A stretch of 64,000 bases of DNA from JAJAZB01 sp964244295 (GTDB lineage: Bacteria; Bacteroidota; Bacteroidia; Cytophagales; Spirosomataceae), in the NCBI GenBank assembly GCA_964244295.1, contig CAXTIG010000007.1:124001-188000 (forward strand), written 5' to 3'. Every line of letters starts with the position of its first letter. Position 1 is the first letter of the stretch. A program made the translations under genes and the position numbers. Under the pieces are notes generated by a model, which worked only from the letters and a program-made list of their open reading frames with translations, did not search any database and was not told where the DNA came from. Positions 23,706-32,428 of the stretch are shown here, piece after piece.

Positions 23706-25088
23706 ATGGCTAAAGTAAAAACCTCCTTTTTTTGTCAAAACTGCGGGCACCAATCGCCCAAATGGCTGGGCCGCTGCCCATCCTGCGGGGAGTGGAACAC
23801 CATCGTGGAGGAAGTAGTCCAGAAAGAAGAACCGGAGAAAGGCTCCTGGAAAATGAGCCCCTCGACCAAAGTGGCCACCAAGCCCCGCGCCGTCAGTGAA
23901 ATCACCTACTCCGACCAGCCCCGCATTCTAACACCCGATCCCGAACTCAACCGGGTGTTGGGTGGGGGCATCGTGCCGGGTTCGCTCGTGCTGATTGGGG
24001 GTGAACCCGGCATCGGCAAGTCGACCCTGCTGCTGCAAATCGCGCTGAATCTACCCGGCCAACGGGTGTTGTACGTATCGGGTGAGGAATCCGACCAGCA
24101 AATCAAGATGCGCGCCGAACGCCTGAGCGAGCGCCGGGGAGCCAACTGTTTCATCCTGACCGAAACCTCGACCCAGGCTATTTTTAAGCAGGTAGAAGCC
24201 TTCGAGCCGGATATTTTGATCATCGACTCCATCCAGACGCTCCAGTCGAGTTTTGTGGAATCGGGGGCCGGGAGCGTGTCGCAGGTGCGCGAGTGCGCAG
24301 CCGAATTGATGCGCTTTGCCAAAGAATCGGGCACGCCCGTATTCCTGATCGGGCACATTACCAAAGACGGCTCGATAGCCGGGCCGAAAGTGCTCGAACA
24401 CATGGTGGATACCGTGCTGCAATTCGAGGGTGACCGCCACCTGGCTTACCGGATTTTACGTACCACCAAAAACCGCTTCGGCAGCACATCCGAACTGGGC
24501 TTGTACGAAATGCTCGGCACGGGCCTGCGTGAGGTGACCAACCCTTCGGAAATTCTGATTACTCAGCGCGAAGAAGCCACCAGCGGCATCACCATTGGAG
24601 CCATGCTAGAAGGGAACCGCCCGCTTTTGATCGAATGCCAGTCGCTGGTCAGCATCGCGACGTACGGTACCCCCCAACGCAGCAGCACGGGCTACGACGC
24701 CAAACGCCTGAATATGCTGTTGGCCGTGCTCGAAAAACGGGGCGGCTTTCGCCTGGGGGCGCAGGACGTTTTTCTAAACATTGCCGGGGGCTTGAAGGTG
24801 GAAGACCCGGCCATCGACTTGGCCGTGTGTGCCAGCATCGTGTCGAGTTACGAAGACATCGCGCTGCCGCCCACCGTGTGTTTTGCCGCCGAAGTGGGCC
24901 TGGGCGGGGAAGTACGCGCCGTAAATCGGGTGGAGCAACGCATCGCGGAAGCCGAAAAACTCGGCTTCCGGGAAATCTGGATTTCCAAGTACAACCTGAA
25001 AGGTCTCGACCCCGGCGGCTACAAAATTAAGGTCAACACAGCCACTCGGTTGGACGAGGTATTCGTCGGTTCGTTGGTGACTCGGTGA
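23706..25088 (+). CDS. radA: DNA repair protein RadA (Sms)
   Basis: 460 residues from the ATG at 23706. N-terminal zinc finger with Cys-10, 13, 24 and 27; RecA-like ATPase with Walker A GGEPGIGKST (98-107); the RadA signature KNRFGS (255-260); and a Lon-protease-like C-terminal domain (GGLKVEDPAIDLAVCASIVSS region). It drives branch migration in recombinational repair. The start at 23640 adds 22 residues before the zinc finger, unlike RadA proteins, and was rejected. Confidence 0.97.
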   Translation: MAKVKTSFFCQNCGHQSPKWLGRCPSCGEWNTIVEEVVQKEEPEKGSWKMSPSTKVATKPRAVSEITYSDQPRILTPDPELNRVLGGGIVPGSLVLIGGEPGIGKSTLLLQIALNLPGQRVLYVSGEESDQQIKMRAERLSERRGANCFILTETSTQAIFKQVEAFEPDILIIDSIQTLQSSFVESGAGSVSQVRECAAELMRFAKESGTPVFLIGHITKDGSIAGPKVLEHMVDTVLQFEGDRHLAYRILRTTKNRFGSTSELGLYEMLGTGLREVTNPSEILITQREEATSGITIGAMLEGNRPLLIECQSLVSIATYGTPQRSSTGYDAKRLNMLLAVLEKRGGFRLGAQDVFLNIAGGLKVEDPAIDLAVCASIVSSYEDIALPPTVCFAAEVGLGGEVRAVNRVEQRIAEAEKLGFREIWISKYNLKGLDPGGYKIKVNTATRLDEVFVGSLVTR

Positions 25089-25096
25089 GAAAGGGC

Positions 25097-25129
25097 AAAA
25101 AAAAGACTACCAGCCGCCACTGGTAGTCT
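25097..25129. terminator. hairpin after radA
   Basis: AGACTACCAG / CTGGTAGTCT stem (25104-25129). The A tract precedes it on the plus strand, so as a rho-independent terminator it would work best for the minus strand; for radA it is only a stem-loop. Confidence 0.5.
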
Positions 25130-25629
25130 AGGTTCACGCAAAAAATTGGCAGAGGCCTCTTTCTATAGTGAGCAACAAATGAACTTAATTAATTTGAATG
25201 TTCCAACATAGAAAAGTATTTTTTTTCCTTACCCGTGAAATTTCTGGTTTAGGTTAGGTGGCATTAGGCCCGTTGGAACGCAGCAACCATCATTTATTCT
25301 GAACTACCGTCCCGTTGTTCAGTGACAAAAAACGGATTTCGGGCTGTTTTATCGCTTGTTGTTTCTGGTGATCATTGAGGTACGGTGGTTTTAGAAAAAA
25401 GGGTCCGGTTGCCAACTGCCTCTGAAAACCTCTTGATTAGTCATGACTTACCCAACTTGTTCCACAAACCCGTCGGTAATGTCTTCCCAACTGAAGTAAC
25501 TGCGTTTTCTGTCGCATTCAGGCCTTTTTGTTTCAGCGACCAAACTAGTTTTGCCCTTTCTTCTCTGTACTACTGCGCAAATTTTGCCGTTATTAGCGGT
25601 AGATTTTGCGCCTCTAAACCCCATTTCCC
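25130..25629. other. 500-bp intergenic region
   Basis: AT-richer than the surroundings, with no convincing gene. An 82-codon plus frame ending at 25633 has Phe/Ser/Cys-rich composition and no homology I recognise, so I do not call it. It should hold the promoter of the gene at 25630. Confidence 0.5.
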
Positions 25630-26145
25630 ATGAAAACGATTACGCTTTTGCTTTTTCTGAGCTTTTCGATTGGACTGGCAGGACGTGCGCAGGCACAAAC
25701 TGACGATGCACTCGTAAAGGAAACCCTACTCAATTACCTCGAAGGCGGCACCAATCAAGATACTGCCCGGTTGAACAAGGCCTTTTTCGGGGGCGTCATT
25801 CAAGTGAGTATCAACAAAGAGGGTCGTCCGACGGGGTCGAGTAAACGGGAGTTCATGAGCAAAGTACGCGTGGGCCAGAAACTCGACCGCACGACGCGCA
25901 TCGTCGCGTACAGCATTATGAATAATGCCGCTACCGCTACCGTGGAATCAGAATATGCAGATTTTAAATACGTTGATTACCTGAATTTGCTCAAAATTGG
26001 CGACGAGTGGAAAATTGTAAGCCGGGTCTTTACTCGCGCCGACAAAGACCAGCAACCCGTCAGTTTTGGGTCGGGCAAATCGCCCGTAGCCCAGAAGAAA
26101 TCGACCGGCAAGCCCAAACCCAAGTTTAACGACGGCTGGGATTGA
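25630..26145 (+). CDS. secreted NTF2-like / putative lumazine-binding family protein
   Basis: 171 residues. Signal peptide ending GRAQAQ (about residues 1-23), then one NTF2-like cone-fold domain (VKETLLNYLEGGTNQDTARLNKAF ... YLNLLKIGDEWKIVSRVFTR), as in the Lumazine_bd_2/SnoaL-like group, and a basic tail (KKSTGKPKPKFNDGWD). Such periplasmic proteins have no settled function; ligand binding is likely. The next gene starts 45 bases later and may share a transcript. Confidence 0.8.
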   Translation: MKTITLLLFLSFSIGLAGRAQAQTDDALVKETLLNYLEGGTNQDTARLNKAFFGGVIQVSINKEGRPTGSSKREFMSKVRVGQKLDRTTRIVAYSIMNNAATATVESEYADFKYVDYLNLLKIGDEWKIVSRVFTRADKDQQPVSFGSGKSPVAQKKSTGKPKPKFNDGWD

Positions 26146-26190
26146 GCGGGCCGCGTTCCTGACTTTACCCTAACCAACCCAACTTCCTTT

Positions 26191-27483
26191 ATGACTCTGT
26201 TCGGCGTTCTGAAAGAAACCGTCACCCCTGCTCTACGCCTTAAAACGGCCCTGTTTGTCAGCGAAACCCCCGAAAAAACCCAGAAAGCTTTAGACGCGCT
26301 CTTCCCAACCGTAACCGGTGGTCTGCTCAAACGAGCCTCTACCGAAGCGGGCCTTTCGCACCTGTACCGGACCCTCCAAAAGCCGGAATTCGATAAAAAC
26401 CTGATCGAGACGTTTCCACAACTCATCGAATCCCCCGACCGGCTCAGTCAACTGTCGGTCTACGGAAACAGCCTGGTGAGCCAGTTGTTGCCCGACAAAA
26501 AAAGCTCCATCGCCAACCTGGTTTCGAGTTACGCTAAGGTGCGCAACTCGTCGGCCACCAACCTGCTCGGGCTGGCTACGCCGCTCGTGCTTTCGGCGTT
26601 GCGCCGCGAAATGACCAACCGCAACCTCGACGTACAAGGACTCGGTAGCCTGCTCGCCGACCAACGCGAACCCTGGCTCAACAGCCTGCCTGACGGCATC
26701 CACGACAAGTTGTTTGAAGTGCTGGGCATCGACGATTGGCACGGCATGGACGCCGCCCTGCGCAACTCCGGGGCCGCCGTGCAACGCCGGGCCACCGCAG
26801 CGGCGGCCGCTGCGGTGAAAGTGCCCCCGACTAAAGCGACCACTCCCCCACCCCCCGTGGTGGCCGACGAGGAAGAAGAAGAAACGGCAGGCGTAAACTG
26901 GGGCCGCTGGTTAATACCGCTGGTGGTGCTGGCCGTGCTAGGGGGTGGGGCCTACTGGTACCTCAACCGCCCCGAACCAGAAGCGCCCGAGTCGGATCCC
27001 CTTGCCGCAACGGCCCCGCCAACCGCCGCCGACACGCTGGCCCGGGCCGATTCGTCGACCAGCATTGCACCGGCATTGAGCGACTCGGTGAAGGCTACCC
27101 CCACTCCACTCACCACGGCGGGGGCACCTGAATTTCTCGCCCAAATGAGCGCGTATCTAAACGACGCTAAGGCAGCCTCCGGCCGAACGTTTACCCTCGA
27201 TAAAATCACCTTCGCCAACGGTAACTTTATCCCGACCGCTGAATCCCTGCCGGCCATTGAAGCCCTGGGAAAACTCCTGAAAGACCACCCCCGATTGCAG
27301 CTCAAGTTGGTTGGGTACGTGGCCGCTGACTCGGTCGATGCCCGAAAACTCTCGAACAAACGAGCCAATGCCATAAAAACCCGCTTGCTGGCGTTGGGCA
27401 TCGACAACCTCCGCCTCGATGCCTCCGGGCTTGGCACGGTAGCGGGCAAGACCCAGGTTGACGCGCAGGTGATTCACCGTTGA
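26191..27483 (+). CDS. DUF937 - membrane segment - OmpA-like fusion protein
   Basis: 430 residues. The N-terminal 180 residues are helical and DUF937-like (PTVTGGLLKRASTEAG ... LLGLATPLVLSALRREMTNRNLDVQGLGSLLADQR). A basic/Pro-rich linker leads to one membrane segment (WLIPLVVLAVLGGGAYWYL, about 232-252), an acidic Pro/Ala linker, and a C-terminal OmpA-like domain (ITFANGNFIPTAESLPAIEALGKLL ... SNKRANAIKTRLLALGI), which normally binds peptidoglycan. The protein would place the DUF937 part in the cytoplasm and the OmpA-like part in the periplasm. A strong terminator follows. Confidence 0.83.
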   Translation: MTLFGVLKETVTPALRLKTALFVSETPEKTQKALDALFPTVTGGLLKRASTEAGLSHLYRTLQKPEFDKNLIETFPQLIESPDRLSQLSVYGNSLVSQLLPDKKSSIANLVSSYAKVRNSSATNLLGLATPLVLSALRREMTNRNLDVQGLGSLLADQREPWLNSLPDGIHDKLFEVLGIDDWHGMDAALRNSGAAVQRRATAAAAAAVKVPPTKATTPPPPVVADEEEEETAGVNWGRWLIPLVVLAVLGGGAYWYLNRPEPEAPESDPLAATAPPTAADTLARADSSTSIAPALSDSVKATPTPLTTAGAPEFLAQMSAYLNDAKAASGRTFTLDKITFANGNFIPTAESLPAIEALGKLLKDHPRLQLKLVGYVAADSVDARKLSNKRANAIKTRLLALGIDNLRLDASGLGTVAGKTQVDAQVIHR

Positions 27484-27508
27484 GGTTGTTTTTGCCCATT
27501 CTCATTCC

Positions 27509-27540
27509 GGCCCGCTGCACCCGCAGCGGGCCTTTTTTGT
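27509..27540 (+). terminator. rho-independent terminator
   Basis: GGCCCGCTGC - ACCC - GCAGCGGGCC, perfect 10-bp stem followed by TTTTTT; ends the DUF937/OmpA gene. Confidence 0.93.
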
Positions 27541-27603
27541 GGGGGTCGGGTGGCACGATTTTCTGACTGGTGCCGCCCAATCAACCAAGTTTAACTCAAT
27601 ACT

Positions 27604-28542
27604 ATGAACGTACAAACTGCCCTTGTGACCGGTGCTTCCAGTGGCATTGGCTACGAACTCGCCAAGCTTTTTGCCCAGGATGGGTACAACCTCGTACTCG
27701 TTTCGCGCAACACCGACCGACTTCACGAAATTGCCAGCGAGTTCAAAAACCAGTACGGTTTGTCGGAAATCACCGTGGTCGGTAAAGACCTTTCCCAGCC
27801 CGAAGCCCCGCAGCAGGTGTACGACGAAGTGAAAGGCCAGGGCGTTGCCGTCAATGTGTTGGTCAACAACGCAGGCATGGGCGAACACGGGATGTTTGCC
27901 ACCGAAACCGATTTGGGGAAGGAATTGAGCATCATTCAACTCAACGCCACCTCGCTGGTTCACCTGACGAAGCTTTTTTTGAAAGACATGACTGAGCGCA
28001 ACGAAGGCAAAATCCTGATGCTGGCTTCCGTCGCCTCGGTATTGCCCAATCCGCTCATGGCCGTGTACGGGGCGACGAAAGCGTTTATTTTGAATTTCTC
28101 GGAAGCGCTACGCAACGAATTGAAAGACACCGCCATCACGGTAACGGCCCTGATGCCCGGTGCCACCAACACCGATTTTTTCCACAAAGCCGGGGCCGAA
28201 GGCACCATCGCCCACCAACAGGCCCTAAAAACCGACGCGGCGGGCGTGGCCAAAGACGGCTACGAGGCCCTGATGAGAGGCAAAGACAAAGTGGTGTCGG
28301 GAATGATGAATAAGGCCCAGGTGGCCATGTCGCACGTGATGCCCGACCCACTCATCACGGCTAACGTGCGGAAGATGATGGAGCGACCTTCCAACGGCAA
28401 CGGCCACCACGAAGGCATCACTAAAAAGCAGGCGACGACGGGTTCACTCTTGGCGAGTTTGCTGGTGCTGGGTTTGGTGGGCTGGGTTTACTACAACCGG
28501 GTTCGGGCGGGGGAGACTGATTTGCGGAACTTGTTTGGGTGA
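27604..28542 (+). CDS. short-chain dehydrogenase/reductase with C-terminal membrane anchor
   Basis: 312 residues. Rossmann motif TGASSGIG (residues 9-16), NNAG, and active-site YGATK (Tyr/Lys pair) define a classical SDR using NAD(P)H. The C-terminus is unusual in carrying one membrane segment (SLLASLLVLGLVGWVYYN) after a polar linker, so the enzyme is probably tethered to the inner membrane facing the cytoplasm. Substrate unknown; appears to be a single-gene unit between terminators. Confidence 0.92.
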   Translation: MNVQTALVTGASSGIGYELAKLFAQDGYNLVLVSRNTDRLHEIASEFKNQYGLSEITVVGKDLSQPEAPQQVYDEVKGQGVAVNVLVNNAGMGEHGMFATETDLGKELSIIQLNATSLVHLTKLFLKDMTERNEGKILMLASVASVLPNPLMAVYGATKAFILNFSEALRNELKDTAITVTALMPGATNTDFFHKAGAEGTIAHQQALKTDAAGVAKDGYEALMRGKDKVVSGMMNKAQVAMSHVMPDPLITANVRKMMERPSNGNGHHEGITKKQATTGSLLASLLVLGLVGWVYYNRVRAGETDLRNLFG

Positions 28543-28560
28543 GATTGTCTAAAATTCAGG

Positions 28561-28610
28561 CAAGGCTGTCACCCTTCGACAAGTTCAGGGTGACAGCCTT
28601 GCTTTTTCTT
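28561..28610. terminator. inverted repeat acting as a bidirectional terminator
   Basis: CAAGGCTGTCACCCT (28561-28575) and its exact complement (28587-28601) with an 11-base loop, followed by CTTTTTCTT. It lies between convergent genes. The GTCACCCT end resembles the arm of the 6999-7101 repeat. Confidence 0.8.
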
Positions 28611-28642
28611 AAAAAGGTATCTGGTTGATTTTCGAGAAAAAT

Positions 28643-30235
28643 TTACTTGCAATACCCCTCCGTCAGGTTAAAAACCAACTGGTACTTCGCCTGCGCCAGC
28701 GTCGTGTCTTTCTGCAAAAAAGGCCAGCCTGTGGCCGGATTGGGACTGGCCCGAAACCCGTAGCGTTTGCCGAGTTGCAGGCGATAGGTCTGGGCTTTGA
28801 GTTGCTGGCGGCTTAGTTTGGCCAGGTCGGTCCAGGTGCCGGTATCGGCCAGCCGGTACTGCACGTAGGTTTCGTAGGGCAGGGCCGACTCGTCCACCGC
28901 TTTCCCCGCCGGGCATTTCAGACTGATTTCCATTGCCACTGATTTTGGTACGGGTACCGGCACGGTTACGGTGTACTCCGTCTGCTCGCAGGCGTCAAAA
29001 ATGGCTGATTCAAACAGGAGTTCCGTGGCATCACCGCCGTAGTAATTGTTGCGGTTGAACAGCCGGAGTTTCAAGGGTTGTTTCGGTAAACCACCGAACG
29101 AGCGCCGGGCGTCGTTGTTGAGGTTGGTGTAGAAATCAGACACCAATTTTCCGGTCTGGGCGTTGAGTACCTGGCCGTAAAAACTGAGGTCGACGCCGTT
29201 GAGCGGAGTTTTAAAAATAAACGTCGGCCCCCGTTCGCAAACGTCCTCCCGCCCGGCCAGGGCGAAAAATCCGGGTTTTGTCGTGCTGAATTTTACGAGC
29301 CACTTGCCCGTGCTGGCGTCGCGTTGCACGGGCAAGTCGGCCTGCATCCGCCACTCGCCGGTTTCGGGCGCGTACCGCCAGAGCGGAATCCGGCTGCCCA
29401 GTTCAATCGGACCCCGGCCCACGTTGCTGGCAGGATTGATTTCTACTTTAACGGTGTAGGGCCCCGCCACTTCCACGCTGTTTTTCGCCCCATCCACCGA
29501 CCAGGCCTCCAACGACACAAACCCGGCGGGAAGCATCCGAAACGTGCTCACCCGGTTGCCTTGCACGTCGTAACCCCGGTACACGGTCAGCCCGCCGGGC
29601 ACGTAGGCCTGGGGCGTACCAGAACGGTCGTCGAAGTGCATCAGCGTCAGTTCCAGCGGTTTGATGCGCTCCCCGCTGGTTGTCAGTCCGGTGAAATCAG
29701 CGGGCAATTCCAGGGTGGCGGCTTCCTGTTTGTTCTGGGCCGGAGTCGTAACGACCTGCGGTGGATTTTGGCTTTTCAACTGGATGAGCGAGACCCCCTG
29801 GGGCGGATTGGCGGGTTTCATCATCCACACGCTCCATTCGCGGTTTTTCAGATCGGTGATGGTCAAAAATAGCACCCGTGTGGCGTAGCCTTCGGCTTGG
29901 GCCACCACCGAAAACTCGATCGGTTGCTCCACGCTCGCCGTGTATTCCGGGGCGATGGCGATGCCGAGAATTCCCTCCTGGCTGGGTTTGATGAGTTTAC
30001 CGCCGGTGAGGTTCACGAGTTTGTCGGCATCGGGGCCGCGCAGGGTGATTTTCAACTTGGGCGGAAAGCGTTCCGAGTCGCCGTATCTGGCGTTGAAAAA
30101 CGTAATTTTCATGGTGCCCGCCGTAAGCGGGTCTTTGAATTTGATGACGATGCCATCGAGCGGAGCCTTGCAGGCAACCAACGCCCAACCCAGCAGACCG
30201 GCCCCAAGCAGGGCGTGGCGGAAGAAACGGTTCAT
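28643..30235 (-). CDS. lipoprotein of unknown function, beta-rich
   Basis: 530 residues. Lipoprotein signal ending LVAC (Cys-22). The rest is beta-rich with Ig-like and carboxypeptidase-regulatory-like stretches and no recognised catalytic motif. The ATG overlaps the TGA of the upstream barrel gene by 4 bp (30232-30235), so the two are translationally coupled and probably act together at the outer membrane. Function unknown. Confidence 0.82.
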   Translation of the reverse strand: MNRFFRHALLGAGLLGWALVACKAPLDGIVIKFKDPLTAGTMKITFFNARYGDSERFPPKLKITLRGPDADKLVNLTGGKLIKPSQEGILGIAIAPEYTASVEQPIEFSVVAQAEGYATRVLFLTITDLKNREWSVWMMKPANPPQGVSLIQLKSQNPPQVVTTPAQNKQEAATLELPADFTGLTTSGERIKPLELTLMHFDDRSGTPQAYVPGGLTVYRGYDVQGNRVSTFRMLPAGFVSLEAWSVDGAKNSVEVAGPYTVKVEINPASNVGRGPIELGSRIPLWRYAPETGEWRMQADLPVQRDASTGKWLVKFSTTKPGFFALAGREDVCERGPTFIFKTPLNGVDLSFYGQVLNAQTGKLVSDFYTNLNNDARRSFGGLPKQPLKLRLFNRNNYYGGDATELLFESAIFDACEQTEYTVTVPVPVPKSVAMEISLKCPAGKAVDESALPYETYVQYRLADTGTWTDLAKLSRQQLKAQTYRLQLGKRYGFRASPNPATGWPFLQKDTTLAQAKYQLVFNLTEGYCK

Positions 30236-30948
30236 GGCGTGAGGCGGTAGCGGAGGTACAGGTTGAGGGAAGGCAAAAAACTGTAATTCTTCATGTTTCG
30301 CTCGATGTTCGGCAGTTCGTCGGGCAACGTCGTTGATTCGATCAGGCCGTCGGTGAAGAGCGAAAGGCGGGGACTTCCGAGGTAAAAACAGCCTAACTCG
30401 GCACTGACGCCGAAGCGCCGCCGGGGCACGGCGCGGCCCAGGCCCAAGTCCAGGTAGGGCATCACGCGCCGGTAGCGCAGCTCGAAGTCGAGCCTACCAA
30501 ATTCTTCTTCGCTCAGGTTGATGGAATAATACTGGATGCCCTGCTCAGCTACCAGCCGGGCCGCGTACCGGGGCGCGATACCCAGGGCAAGGCCCCCGCT
30601 GAGGTGGAACGTGCCCCGCCGAAACGGGTGCCAGTCGGCCTGGACGCGCACCGTACTCATCTGCACGGTGGGGCTTAACAGCAACGGCGACTCCGCGTTG
30701 AGGTTGATGGTACTCGGCTTCGTGTAACCGAAGTAGTGAAACGCCGCCCGGTACTGCCAGCGTAGGTTGGCGTTTCGGCGAATGGCCCACTCCGCTCCGA
30801 TGCCGTTGGTGCCGACCGAAACGGCGACGGCCTGTTTCCAGCCGGAAACGCGAGGCAGGGAATCGGAACGTTGGGGTGAAAAAGCGAACGTGCGTCCGGC
30901 TAGACCGAGCAGGAGCACCGGGCTGAGGAGCCAGGAAGGTGTTTTCAT
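30232..30948 (-). CDS. outer-membrane beta-barrel protein of unknown function
   Basis: 238 residues from the ATG at 30948. Signal peptide ending TFAFS (about 1-23), then alternating amphipathic strands and the terminal RYRLTP typical of small outer-membrane barrels. An upstream in-frame start at 31071 would read into the inverted repeat at 31031-31141 and was rejected. It is the first gene of a two-gene operon with the lipoprotein at 28643-30235 (ATGA overlap). Confidence 0.78.
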   Translation of the reverse strand: MKTPSWLLSPVLLLGLAGRTFAFSPQRSDSLPRVSGWKQAVAVSVGTNGIGAEWAIRRNANLRWQYRAAFHYFGYTKPSTINLNAESPLLLSPTVQMSTVRVQADWHPFRRGTFHLSGGLALGIAPRYAARLVAEQGIQYYSINLSEEEFGRLDFELRYRRVMPYLDLGLGRAVPRRRFGVSAELGCFYLGSPRLSLFTDGLIESTTLPDELPNIERNMKNYSFLPSLNLYLRYRLTP

Positions 30949-31030
30949 CAAATGGCGGTTTGGTGAGATAACAGGCCGAAAGTACGGAAAAATGCGGTGG
31001 GTGAACTCGTCAGTAGGCAGATTTGAAAAA

Positions 31031-31141
31031 GGAGTTGTCATCCCGACGCAGGAGGGATCTCGTTGGAACACCGATCACTTGACTATCGGCAATCAGCTCA
31101 AAAGGCCGACGAGATCCCTCCCGCATCGGGATGACAGCTCC
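31031..31141. repeat. long inverted repeat (33-bp arms), loop family II
   Basis: Left arm 31031-31063, right arm 31109-31141, 30 of 33 positions paired; all three mismatches can form G-U pairs on one strand. The core is GTCATCCCGACGC. The 45-base loop has GGAACACCGA...GACTATCGGCAA and ends AAGGCCGACGAG, similar to the loop of 33679-33803. It lies between the divergent barrel and radical SAM genes. Confidence 0.88.
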
Positions 31142-31242
31142 TGCTTCAAAATCCGGAATAATTCCAAGATTTATAACACAACTATCAACTATTTGAAATA
31201 CAAAAATCAGCGCTTTCAAAAACTTGCCGTACCTTGCCCGGC

Positions 31243-32307
31243 ATGAACCCCTCATCTGAATTCTACCGCAAAGGCCGGGGTGCGCAGCAAAACACGGCCA
31301 ATCATTTTCTAAAACACCGGGTCGAAGCCGAGGACGGCTTTGCCGATCCGGAAGAACTGCTGCCCAACCCGAAGACCCAATTTTTCACCGAAACCCCGAA
31401 GAAAATCCTGAGCACGTTCAACAGTCCGGATTTACCGATGGGCCGGTCGGTAAACCCCTACCAGGGCTGCGAACACGGCTGCATTTACTGCTACGCCCGC
31501 AACTCGCACGAGTTTTGGGGTTTTTCGGCGGGGTTGGATTTCGAGAGCAAAATCATGGTGAAACCCACGGCCCCGCAGATGCTCGACGAGTTGTTCAACT
31601 CGCCGAAATGGCAATCCGCCGTGGTGGAATTGTCGGGCAACACGGATTGCTACCAACCCGCCGAGCGCCGGTTCCGGCTCACGCGGGGCTTGCTGGAGGT
31701 ATTCGTAAAATACCGCAATCCGGTGAGTCTAATTACTAAAAATACTTTGATTCTGAGGGATTTGGATTTACTCATCCAACTCGCGGAGCGCAACCTGGTT
31801 CACGTGTACGTGTCGCTCACGACGCTCAACGAAGACCTCCGGCAGGCGATGGAACCGCGCACCGTCACGGCGGCCGGACGGCTGAACGTGATCCGAAAAC
31901 TAAGCGAAGCGGGCGTACCCGTAGGCGTGATGACGGCGCCGATTATTCCGGGCCTGAACGACCACGAAATCCCCAAACTCCTCGAAGCCGCCGCCCAGGC
32001 CGGGGCGCGGGGGGCGGGTTACATGGTCGTGCGGCTCAACGGAGCCATCGCGCCTTTGTTTGAAGACTGGATTCGGAAAGCCTTCCCTGACCGCGCCGAA
32101 AAAGTGTTGGCTCAAATCCGCGATTGCCACGGCGGGCAACTCAACGACAGCCGCTGGGGGCTACGCATGAGCGGCGAAGGCCCGCTGGCCGAGCACATCG
32201 CCCAATTGCACCGGCTCTCGCGCCAGAAATTCATGGCCGGGCGCGAGATGCCGAAGTACGATTTGACGCAGTTTCGGCGGGAGGGGATGCAGTTTCGATT
32301 GTTTTGA
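31243..32307 (+). CDS. PA0069-family radical SAM protein (spore-photoproduct-lyase-like)
   Basis: 354 residues from the ATG at 31243 (a TTG three codons upstream is possible). Cys-76, Cys-80 and Cys-83 in CEHGCIYCYA form the CX3CX2C iron-sulphur motif. The NPYQGCEHGC context and the ELSGNTDCYQPAE segment mark the PA0069-type/SPL-like radical SAM group, probably acting on nucleic acid (family inference; reaction not established). It stands alone between two loop-family-II inverted repeats. Confidence 0.92.
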   Translation: MNPSSEFYRKGRGAQQNTANHFLKHRVEAEDGFADPEELLPNPKTQFFTETPKKILSTFNSPDLPMGRSVNPYQGCEHGCIYCYARNSHEFWGFSAGLDFESKIMVKPTAPQMLDELFNSPKWQSAVVELSGNTDCYQPAERRFRLTRGLLEVFVKYRNPVSLITKNTLILRDLDLLIQLAERNLVHVYVSLTTLNEDLRQAMEPRTVTAAGRLNVIRKLSEAGVPVGVMTAPIIPGLNDHEIPKLLEAAAQAGARGAGYMVVRLNGAIAPLFEDWIRKAFPDRAEKVLAQIRDCHGGQLNDSRWGLRMSGEGPLAEHIAQLHRLSRQKFMAGREMPKYDLTQFRREGMQFRLF

Positions 32308-32310
32308 AAA

Positions 32311-32428
32311 AGCAACCCTGACAGCGGCCAACGGCCCTGTCAGCGGTTGCGCCTCGCCGGATAACCGGGTTTGGCTATCGACCAGCCCGCAACCGCTGAC
32401 AGGGCCGTTGGCCGCTGTCAGGGTTGCT
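32311..32428. repeat. long perfect inverted repeat (41-bp arms), loop family II
   Basis: Left arm 32311-32351 and right arm 32388-32428 are exact complements over 41 bp, with a 36-base loop. The loop contains GGATAACCG and CTATCGAC, both also in the loop of 33679-33803. The right arm covers the stop codon and last two-plus codons of the MFS gene (32418-33659), and the element starts 4 bases after the radical SAM stop. It probably ends both convergent transcripts. Confidence 0.93.

Noticed and set aside
25385..25633. 82-codon frame in the gap before the NTF2-like gene
   Set aside because: No coding character, overlaps the next gene start, and unusual Cys/Phe/Ser composition.
31031..31141. Insertion sequence ends
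   Set aside because: No transposase, no target-site duplication could be recognised, and the whole element is only 111 bases.
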